Assembly (NCBI GenBank): GCA_900769555.1
Contig: CAAGHA010000091.1
Span: 1-10,245 of the forward strand
Direction of reading: 5' to 3'
Source: Bacteroidales bacterium
GTDB taxonomy: Bacteria; Bacteroidota; Bacteroidia; Bacteroidales; Paludibacteraceae
Length of the DNA: 10,245 nt
The first letter of the stretch is position 1. Each line of letters begins with the position of its first letter. This document shows positions 1-6,900 of the stretch, in pieces. Under the pieces are notes generated by a model that worked only from the letters and a program-made list of their open reading frames with translations, ran no database searches and had not been told where the DNA came from. The translations under genes were made by a program, and so were the position numbers.

Positions 1-1
1 C

Positions 2-712
2 AATTGTGTTGCCAATGCCGATATCAGCGGTTTGTTCAGTGATGATCAGGTGAAGGCACTATACAGCGATTGTAGTGAAATAACCGTAACATCATCCGAT
101 GTAACGACAGGCGATGATTGCAATTGGATAGTCACTCGTACTTATACTATCAGTGACAAGTGCAACAACGCAATCACCAAGACGATGAGCGTGAGCGGTA
201 GCGATCAAACCGCACCTGCATTGACAGGTGTATGGCCTGCTAACGTAGAGAATCAATCATCATGTTATATCTCTGCAGATTTGACTGCTTTGAAAGATAA
301 TGATTTTATTAGAACTCTTTATTCTGATAATTGTGGTGATTTATTGGTTTCTTATGATGATGAAAAGATTGAATCGGATTGTAATTGGATGGTTAAACGT
401 ACTTATGTAATAACTGATGCATGTAACAATAGTATTAGTAATGTTGTATCAGTTTCTGGAAAAGATGTTATTGTACCTGTAATCACCACCACGGCTAAAA
501 GCGATGACCTAGGTTGCAATCCAACGATCGTGGCACCGGAGTTCACTGTAACAGATAATTGTGATAACAATGTTCAAGTACAAGTGACTACAACAGGTGT
601 TCAAGGTGCAGGTTACAAAAAATCTCAGACTTGGACTGCTACTGCTAAGGATGCTTGTGGAAATAGTGCAGATCCGGTTGTCATTGTTTATACTTGGATT
701 GAAGATTCTTCT
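2..712 (+). repeat. HYR-like repeat block in the first gene, with alternating codon use
   Basis: At least two homologous units are visible, one ending about base 225 and the next about 485, followed by a related third unit. The first two share L-Y-S-D-x-C or L-Y-S-D-N-C, then D-C-N-W-x-V-x-R-T-Y-x-I-x-D-x-C-N-N and V-S-G-x-D. The pattern matches the HYR-type Ig-like repeats common in Bacteroidota surface proteins. The unit up to about 235 and the stretch 480-545 use AGC, AAC and other C-ending codons. The unit between them uses TCT, AAT and T-ending codons for comparable residues. Confidence 0.7.
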
Positions 713-2689
713 ACTCCGTTCTCTGTTAAGATGCCGGATGATATGGTTATTTGTCAAGGTTCAAGTGTTAAGTTGATTCCTACAATTGTTGGTCAACCAT
801 CTTCTTTCACTTGGAGTGATGGTGCAAATGTGTTGTCAACGGATGAAATATTTACTACAGTTCCGGATGTTTCAACGACTTATACCTTCACTGCTGTAGC
901 TAATGAGTGTATAAGAGCAACCGGAGAAGTGACAATTACTGTTGAAAATCCTATCTTATTCGATTTGAATGTTATTGAACCGGTAATATGTGAAGGAACA
1001 TCCATTTCTTTAAGTCCAACCAATGTTCAAGGTGTATTAGGATTGAATGCGTATAGTTGGAAAAAGAATGGAAATGTTGTTTCTTCTGCGGCTCAAATAA
1101 CTGATACTCCTTCAGAGAATACAACGTACGAATTGACTATTTCCGGTAATAAATGTGGTAATGTTAAACAGAGTGTTTCTGTTATGGTTGAAAAACAACC
1201 GGCTCTTGCATTGCGTATTTCTGATAATGAGGTGTGTGAAGATGAAAATGTTTCATTGCATCTAACTTACTCTGATCTTTTAGGTTTGGAATGGTTGCGT
1301 AAGGTTGACGGTGAATCTGATTTTACTACTTTCGCTTCTGATTTAACTACTTCTAAGATGGTTGTTGCAGATAAATCGACTCAATATCAAGTTCGTTCTA
1401 CTGGAAATAAGGCTTGTCCTGCAGTGGTTTCTGATGTAGTGAGTTTGATGGTTGAACCTAAGTTGCAAATTACTCTTCCTAATGAAGTGGCAATTTGTTC
1501 TAGTGAAATGAAAGCAATCGAAGCAATATTCTCTAGAACGCCTTCTTCTATTGTTTGGATGACGAAAAATGAGAATGCGGCGAATTATCATCAAACGAAT
1601 TTTACTACTGCTAAGATTGAAGTAGATCCTAATGTTTCTACTTATTATAAGGTTATTGCTTCATCTGATAACTGCCCGAATGTAGAAGCGGAAGTTTTGG
1701 TACGTGTAGAGAAATTCCCTCAATGGAATGTAATGGCTAATTCTAATCATGTATGCGAAGGTGATGAGGTGACTTTATCCGTTGATTTGCCGGACGATTT
1801 CACTTTTGTTTGGGAATCAAAAGTTTCTATGGGTGATTATGAAAAATTATCGGAATCTTCTTCGCAATTGCATGATTATCCTTCTGAATCTATATCGTAT
1901 CGTTTGACTGCTTATTCTGCTGCTGGTTGTAATGCTGGTTCTAAAGCAATTAATGTTAAAGTTGATAATGCTGTAGATGGATCTATCGCTGATATCGCAA
2001 TTTGTGATGGTGATACGGGTAGATTGACAGTTTTTGTTGAGGATAAGTCAACTTATGCATACTATTGGAGTGATGAACCGGATTTCTCTAATGTATTGTC
2101 TAGACAAACTTCGATTAGAGTCTCTCCTAAAGTTACCTCTTCTTTCTTCTTGAAAATTGTTAGTGGGGTATGTACTTCTGAATTTGAAGCAGAGGTGGAG
2201 GTTAGGACTTTACCTGAAATTGTCGGTGTTGAAGATATGGGTAATCGTATGTATCGAATTCAAGTTGAGGGTGGTTCGGCTCCTTATACTTATACTTGGG
2301 GTAAAAATTCTATACCGACAAGTTCTGATATGATGATTCGTCCAACCTACGGAATGACTTATAATGTTTCTGTAACGGATGCTATTGGTTGTACGGCTAC
2401 TGATGTTGTTGAGGTGCCTACTTATGAAATTATTATTCCGGAATATTTCTTCCCTGAAATAGAAAAGTGGGAGGTTAAGAACTTGGATCGTTTTTATGGT
2501 TCTAAGGTTACTATCTTCGACCGTTGGGGTAAAGTTTTGAAAGCTTATCCGATTGATGAATTTAATGGATGGGATGGTACTTATAACGGAAATAATATGC
2601 CGTCAACTGATTATTGGTACGTTATTAGTATCGAAGAATTGGATAAAGAAATGGTTGGGCACTTTACTTTGAAAAGACGTAGTAAGTAA
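2..2689 (+). CDS. Giant repeat-rich surface protein with type B T9SS sorting domain (5' truncated by the window edge)
   Basis: The frame is open from base 2 without a stop, so this is the 3' part (895 residues) of a larger gene. The TTG at 32 lies inside a repeat and is not a credible start. In order: HYR-like repeats (about 2-712) with C-N-W...R-T-Y and D-x-C-N-N motifs; six Ig-like repeats of about 83 residues (716-2209), each with an early V/I-C-x-G/D cysteine, a central Trp and a second cysteine near the end; an SprB-like repeat (2213-2422, GGSAPYTYTWG); and a C-terminal domain (2423-2686) with VTIFDRWGKVL, GWDGTYNG and STDYWY, typical of the gliding motility-associated (CHU_C) sorting domain. 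That family directs T9SS export and surface attachment or release. An adhesive or structural role is inferred; no catalytic motif is seen. TAA stop at 2687, followed by a strong terminator. Confidence 0.9.
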   Translation, partial: NCVANADISGLFSDDQVKALYSDCSEITVTSSDVTTGDDCNWIVTRTYTISDKCNNAITKTMSVSGSDQTAPALTGVWPANVENQSSCYISADLTALKDNDFIRTLYSDNCGDLLVSYDDEKIESDCNWMVKRTYVITDACNNSISNVVSVSGKDVIVPVITTTAKSDDLGCNPTIVAPEFTVTDNCDNNVQVQVTTTGVQGAGYKKSQTWTATAKDACGNSADPVVIVYTWIEDSSTPFSVKMPDDMVICQGSSVKLIPTIVGQPSSFTWSDGANVLSTDEIFTTVPDVSTTYTFTAVANECIRATGEVTITVENPILFDLNVIEPVICEGTSISLSPTNVQGVLGLNAYSWKKNGNVVSSAAQITDTPSENTTYELTISGNKCGNVKQSVSVMVEKQPALALRISDNEVCEDENVSLHLTYSDLLGLEWLRKVDGESDFTTFASDLTTSKMVVADKSTQYQVRSTGNKACPAVVSDVVSLMVEPKLQITLPNEVAICSSEMKAIEAIFSRTPSSIVWMTKNENAANYHQTNFTTAKIEVDPNVSTYYKVIASSDNCPNVEAEVLVRVEKFPQWNVMANSNHVCEGDEVTLSVDLPDDFTFVWESKVSMGDYEKLSESSSQLHDYPSESISYRLTAYSAAGCNAGSKAINVKVDNAVDGSIADIAICDGDTGRLTVFVEDKSTYAYYWSDEPDFSNVLSRQTSIRVSPKVTSSFFLKIVSGVCTSEFEAEVEVRTLPEIVGVEDMGNRMYRIQVEGGSAPYTYTWGKNSIPTSSDMMIRPTYGMTYNVSVTDAIGCTATDVVEVPTYEIIIPEYFFPEIEKWEVKNLDRFYGSKVTIFDRWGKVLKAYPIDEFNGWDGTYNGNNMPSTDYWYVISIEELDKEMVGHFTLKRRSK
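716..2209 (+). repeat. Array of six Ig-like repeats in the first gene
   Basis: Six units of about 83 residues follow one scheme: a strand leading to V/I-C-(E/Q/S/D)-x, then a hydrophobic alternating strand such as VTLSV, a Trp about 15-20 residues later, a Y/F-x-L/V strand, then a second Cys followed by a V-x-V-x-V-E strand. One cysteine pair per unit suggests a disulfide-stabilised beta sandwich in an exported protein. The Ig-like fold is inferred from the pattern. Units 2 to 6 match the last five units (9 to 13) of the downstream gene in order. Confidence 0.75.
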
Positions 2690-2710
2690 TACTTTTGTAT
2701 CTCTAAATTA

Positions 2711-2771
2711 AAGGCAACTTCTATAAATCAAGGTTGATAAAAATAGAAGTTGCCTTGCTTTTTCTTCTTTT
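2711..2771 (+). terminator. Intrinsic terminator after the first large gene
   Basis: AAGGCAACTTCTAT (2711-2724) is perfectly complementary to ATAGAAGTTGCCTT (2743-2756), a 14-bp stem with an 18-nt loop. The loop can form a small inner hairpin, ATCAA-GG-TTGAT. A T-rich run (2759-2771) follows directly. It starts 21 bases after the TAA stop, so it should end transcription of the first gene and isolate it from the downstream gene. The run is also A-rich before the stem, but the single-sided T tract fits plus-strand termination best. Confidence 0.88.
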
Positions 2772-2798
2772 CTTATACTGTTTTTATCAAAATATTCT

Positions 2799-2944
2799 AT
2801 TTGTAGGACTTTGTTATTTGTATTCTCTGGTTGGGATGGAACGTACAATGGTAAACCTATGCCGGCTACGGATTATTGGTACGTGGTTAATGAAGGAGAG
2901 ATAGATATTCAATATGTTGGTCATTTTACATTGTAAGATTTTAA
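2799..2944 (+). pseudogene. Relic of a third type B T9SS sorting domain (C-terminal tail only)
   Basis: From 2823 the frame reads FSGWDGTYNGKPMPATDYWY, then a stretch ending EIDIQYVGHFTL and TAA at 2934-2936. This is the tail of a CHU_C-type sorting domain, nearest to the downstream gene (FSGWDGTYNG, MPSTDYWY, EIDMQYIGHFTLVRF). Adding one base after the TTG at 2931-2933 would give L-x-R-F-stop with TAA at 2942-2944, the same ending as the downstream gene, so a single-base loss probably made the present stop. Upstream, I-C-R-T-L-L (about 2799-2816) resembles I-G-R-V-L-L of the downstream gene, with about four codons missing before FSGW. Nothing before that is recognisable, and no start codon or signal peptide exists. 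It is most likely the end of a deleted tandem paralogue. Confidence 0.82.
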
Positions 2945-3140
2945 TCGTGTCCTATATGGTGTATTTTAGGCGCTTCTATGTTGTAATCCAAATATTTTAA
3001 GAGATTTCAACAATGTCCAATATTTTAAATGTACATCTATTCCAATGTAAATGTTTTCTCCTTCGAAATTTAATTCGTTACTTCGCATAGGCGTATATAG
3101 TTTATCAATCAGAAGTTCCTTATTTTTAACAAAAAAAAAC
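2945..3140. other. Intergenic stretch with no recognisable gene
   Basis: AT-rich spacer between the sorting-domain relic and the insertion sequence. It holds two similar tracts, CCAAATATTTTAA and CCAATATTTTAA, about 40 bases apart, and an A9 run (3131-3139) just outside the left inverted repeat. No open frame with family resemblance and no clear promoter or terminator was seen. It could be further decayed remains of the lost paralogue or its flank, but no homology is visible. Confidence 0.5.
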
Positions 3141-3161
3141 TGAATTCAAGTTGATAATGCA
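3141..3161 (+). repeat. Left terminal inverted repeat of the IS30-like element
   Basis: Its reverse complement begins TGCATTATCAACTTGAATT and matches 3743-3763 at 19 of 21 positions. It lies just beyond the 3' end of the transposase remnant (stop at 3167-3169), as expected for an insertion-sequence end. An A9 run lies immediately outside it. Confidence 0.78.
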
Positions 3162-3166
3162 CGATA

Positions 3167-3637
3167 TTAAAAATATTCAGGATGTAACACTCTAGCGACC
3201 TCAAGAGGAGTCCTGAATCCCAATCTCTTTCTTGGTCTGTTGTTGAGGATGTCTTGTACCTCTGCAATATAATCGTCGGACACTTCGGCAAAGTCAGATC
3301 CTTTAGGGATGTATTGCCTAATGAGTCCGTTTGCATTCTCGTTCGCCCCTCTTTCCCACTCAGCTTGCTCATCCACAGAAAACCGGTATGCCTGTCTATG
3401 ATAGTTTCTATCGCACCTTTGCGGTTCTTTCCTATGATGGTATCTCCCTCAAGATCGCCAAAACGAAGCAAGTTCGGGGTTGTGTTCACCACTTCTCTTG
3501 TCTCAATTGTTTTTAATTTCACGCCTTATAGTACTCTCATGTACTTTCAGCTTTTCTGCAATGTAACTTTTCCCGTGTCCTGCTTGCAATAATACTGAAA
3601 TTTCATACCTTTGTCCTTTGGTTATATGCTTCTTCAT
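3167..3637 (-). pseudogene. IS30-family transposase, frameshifted with two internal deletions
   Basis: Three pieces read on the minus strand. Piece 1 (3637-3503) starts ATG and gives MKKHITKGQRYEISVLL...STIRREIKNN then TGA: the N-terminal HTH_38-type DNA-binding domain of IS30 transposases. Piece 2 (about 3505-3350, another frame) contains FGDLEGDTIIGKN, holding the first catalytic Asp, then DRHTGFLWM. Piece 3 (about 3376-3167) contains WERGANENANGLIRQYIPKG, with the probable catalytic Glu in NEN, and LNNRPRKRLGFRTPLEV, the family C-terminus. The linker between the HTH and the catalytic core is gone, as is the segment with the second catalytic Asp (normally in a DNG motif). Full-length relatives have roughly 300-350 residues; here about 150 codons of homologous sequence remain. 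The protein cannot be active. Confidence 0.85.
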
Positions 3638-3742
3638 ACGCAACTGATTGTTGGGGAACTTGAGTCTGCAAAGATGCAAATTTTTCCATCAAGATGAAGG
3701 GGGAAACTCCTTTCTCTTGAAAAAAAATTTTATTCCCCGAGT

Positions 3743-3763
3743 TGCATTATCAAGTTGAATTTA
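3743..3763 (-). repeat. Right terminal inverted repeat of the IS30-like element
   Basis: TGCATTATCAAGTTGAATT begins this copy. It mirrors 3141-3161, with mismatches only at the 12th and 20th positions. It lies about 105 bases upstream of the transposase start at 3637, so it is the 5' end of the element relative to its gene. Confidence 0.78.
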
Positions 3764-3844
3764 AGCATTTAAAAATGTTTATTTATTCTTCGAGCAAAAT
3801 AGCTTTTTTTTGTTTTACTTTTTAGTCTTAAAGTTTTTTTATAC

Positions 3845-3876
3845 TTTAGCAAGGAAATTTGTCTTAGGTAGGTTTA
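3845..3876 (+). promoter_or_regulatory. Weak candidate Bacteroidota-type promoter for the downstream surface-protein gene
   Basis: TAGGTTTA (3869-3876) matches the Bacteroides -7 consensus TAnnTTTG at all but the last position. TTTA at 3845-3848, 20 bases upstream, could serve as a degenerate -33 element (TTTG), and the spacing fits the 19-21 bases usual for that promoter type. A start near 3883 would leave a leader of about 60 nt. TACTTTAG (3842-3849) is an alternative -7 match. The region is so AT-rich that chance matches are likely. Confidence 0.28.
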
Positions 3877-3941
3877 CGCAATTAGTAGAAGAAAAAATTC
3901 GTCTGTCGATTTTTTCAGATTAATGTTTTAATGAATGGTAT

Positions 3942-6900
3942 ATGAATAGTAGTTTTTTTAGGATAGTTGTAGGACTATTTTTTTGCTGTTTTTATTTATT
4001 GGCTAATGCTCAAACATGGAATCTTGTTTGGAGAGAGGATTTTGGAGTAGCTGAGGATACTGTTATCAAGAATTTTGCTGATAGAAGTAATAGTGTTCCC
4101 GGACATTGTTTTATTGATGATGAACGTTTTTGTAATGGACAGATTGTTTGGGATGCGGCTTCCAACTCAAATATTTGTGATGGATTTTATGATTGTCGTC
4201 TTAAAACCGGAGGTACTGCAGGTTGTGGAACAATTGATGATGGGTTTTATGGTATAACCAATAATACTTGGTGGGCTTATAATAGATGGACTTCTTGTAA
4301 TATGAATGCCGGCCATTTTGTGGCAGGAAAAGATCATACAGGGAATAAAAATGGGGCTATGTTGGTTATTAATTCCGGAGTGGGAGAGGGAGATGCTATT
4401 TTTTCGAAAAAGATTGAATTTAATTTGTGCGATAGCCGCGAATATCGTTTTGTTATTTATGTGGCAAGTATTACTGCGTATGGAAATGATGACCCTGCCG
4501 ACCTTTCCGGAGGGAATGCAGATCTTGAAATGAATGTGATTAATACTTCAACAGGTAAAATCGTCGAAACTATTCGTACAGGTGCTATCCCTTATTGGAC
4601 TTCTAACGGATGGGGCGATAGCGGAGGTGGTATAGCCGATACTGGGGCAGATAGAAAATGGTCTGAATATTCTTGTGAGTTTGTTGCTAACGATGGAGAT
4701 GTGTTGGAATTGCAAGTGACCAATTGGGGTAGTGGCTACAACGACTTTGCAATCGATGATATTTCTCTTTATCGAAAGGATACTGAAGAGGTGCCGGATC
4801 CAATCATCTCTACTAATACAATTGCTTCTTCTTCAACTATTGTTGACGGATGTATTTTTATGGCATCTTTTAAAGTGCCGGATGATGTGCTTCCGGCTTG
4901 GAAGAATATTTATGATAATGTCTATTTCTTGTGGCAAAAATCAGAAGATGATGGACTCTCTTGGCAGAATATCTTAGGAGTGAGTGGAATCGAAAAAACA
5001 TCAGTTGATATCGAAGTGGATAAAGAGGTTCCTACTGTTTATAGGGTAATCATTACTGGTGGTTCTTCTGAATCTATTGCTGAGGAACAGGCTTTATATA
5101 TCGCTCAAAATGGTGCTCCTAAGGATGGTTGTGCCTACTATTCTGTATCTAATACGTTGGCTGGTGTTTCTCCTACTCCTGATTGTTCTTTTTCTGAATC
5201 GGCAAGGGTCGTATGGAAAGAGGATTTTGGTGTGATAGACTCCTTTTCTACTCGTCCGTTTGATGGCGCAGCTCTTCATTACTACGAGCCTACAACTGGC
5301 GGATTTAAAATTGGTGATTATGTGGTGACTTCGGCTCCGGATTCGTCTGTGAAAAAAATTAATGAAAATTGGGATGGTTCGTTCTTGGGTTACTCGTATA
5401 ACGAAAAATCGTTGCAAGATCCATCCGGTAATCCTAATGGAGCTTTCCTTTATACTTATTTCGGTAAAAAATCAGATGTGGATGACGAAAATGTGTTGAT
5501 AGAAAAAACGATTGAAGGCCCTTTCTGTAAATGTAAAAGTTTTAATTTCTCTTTCCAATTTTATGATTTTAATGAATGGGCAGGTGAAAATTTAGACGTG
5601 CTAATTTTAGATGATACAGATAATCTCCTTGCTTCTTCTACGATTGCTATTTCTAATAGTAATTCAAGACGTTGGGTGAGGTCTGTAACTCCGTTTGTTT
5701 TGCCTTTGAATTATAGCGGTGGTATAAAGTTCAGAATCTTAAATGCTACACCTTCTAATGATTGGAACTATATCTCCTTTGATGATTTTCAAATTGCTGT
5801 GTGTGGTGAAACAACTCCTAAGGGTTCAATTCAAATTGATAATGACCCTTCTTTGACCTATTTGGATGGTTTTAGTTGCAATGAGGAGCCTTACCATACT
5901 GTTAATATATTGGATGATAGTGAGTGGAAGAGTTCTTTCCCTGATTATGGTTTTGCTTGGCAATATAGTCAGGATGGTGAAAATTGGGCTTTCTTGTCTG
6001 AAAAGGCTTCTGTAGCTCATGAGGCTGATGCTGATTTGTTGGTGAATTATCGTTTGGTGTTGGCGGAAACTGCTGAGGATGCAATCTATATCGCTAAAAA
6101 TGGTAAACCCCAGGATCCATGCGTTGTTTATGGTTTCTCCAATGTTGTGGGCTTGAAGTGTAAAGAGGATGGTTGTAAAGCTCCAATTTTTGAATTTGAT
6201 ATGGAGATGGATACAATGGCAATTTGTAGTAATGCAAAGGAGAAGGTAACATTGTCTGTTGTACAGAAAAATAAGACAAAGGTGGATAAGATGCAGTGGT
6301 ATTCTTCTCCGGCTGACAAGGCGACCTGGTCTGCAATCGAGGGGGCTACAGAAGAGACTCTTTCTGTCTTGCCTGCCGATTCTACTGATTATCTTTTCAT
6401 AGCTTTGAACGATACTTGTTATTCCGACTCTATTTTTGCTCGTATTAATGTGCATGAGATGATTGTGTTTGATGAGTTGGAAAATGAGAGCGGAGTTTTG
6501 TGCGATTTTGATGATGGTTACGAGATTACATACAAATTATTGTCGGGTAATCCTACAGAGTTTTTCTGGAATGATACAAAGACTGAATCGGCATCTTTTG
6601 TTTTTGAAGATTTGGTCGAAAATGATTCAATTCGTCTCTCTTTCTATGCTACGGATGGTGTCTGTGTCTCCGAAGTAACGAAGGATAGCTTTTGGGTAGA
6701 GGCAAGAACTCAATTCGCATGGGATAAATTTGATTATGTTGTGTGTGAGGGAGGAGAATTGGAATTTAATTTTCCTCAAAATTTGGCTGACTACTACGAG
6801 TCAATTGCTTGGCAATCTATCTGGGAGGTGGATGGTGTTGAGTATTCTCGTAATTATTCGGAGACTTTCGATATTACAAAGAAAACTACTTTAAAACATA

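Larger units (their letters stand above)
3141..3763 (-). mobile_element. Internally deleted IS30-family insertion sequence
   Basis: Imperfect 21-bp terminal inverted repeats (3141-3161 and 3743-3763, 19 of 21 positions matching) enclose a broken minus-strand transposase with IS30-family motifs. The remaining length of 623 bp is well below the roughly 1.0-1.2 kb usual for the family, so a large part of the transposase is missing. No convincing target-site duplication was found next to the repeats. The element lies between two paralogous surface-protein loci, 178 bp before the start codon of the downstream gene. It cannot encode its own working transposase, but the intact-looking ends might be acted on by a related enzyme elsewhere in the genome. 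Confidence 0.8.

Noticed and set aside
32..34. TTG at 32 as the start codon of the first gene
   Set aside because: The frame is open back to base 2 and codes for the same HYR-like repeat. There is no signal peptide, so the gene starts left of the window.
3254..3592. Plus-strand frame of 112 codons across the insertion sequence
   Set aside because: It is the complement of the transposase remnant, whose minus-strand frames carry recognisable IS30 motifs.
3670..3720. Imperfect hairpin CAAGA...TCTTG in the transposase leader
   Set aside because: The stem is interrupted by a mismatch and a wobble pair and has no T tract, so it is too weak to call a terminator or regulator.
3978..3992. Lipoprotein signal (Cys15-Cys16 in the second protein)
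   Set aside because: No lipobox (L-x-(G/A/S)-C) is present: the cysteines sit inside the hydrophobic core, and a good signal peptidase I site (A-N-A) follows at residue 23.
5826..6455. Minus-strand frame of 209 codons opposite the second large gene
   Set aside because: It lies wholly antisense to a confidently coding region, has low-complexity Ile/Ser/Arg-rich content typical of shadows of T-ending codons, and shows no family resemblance.
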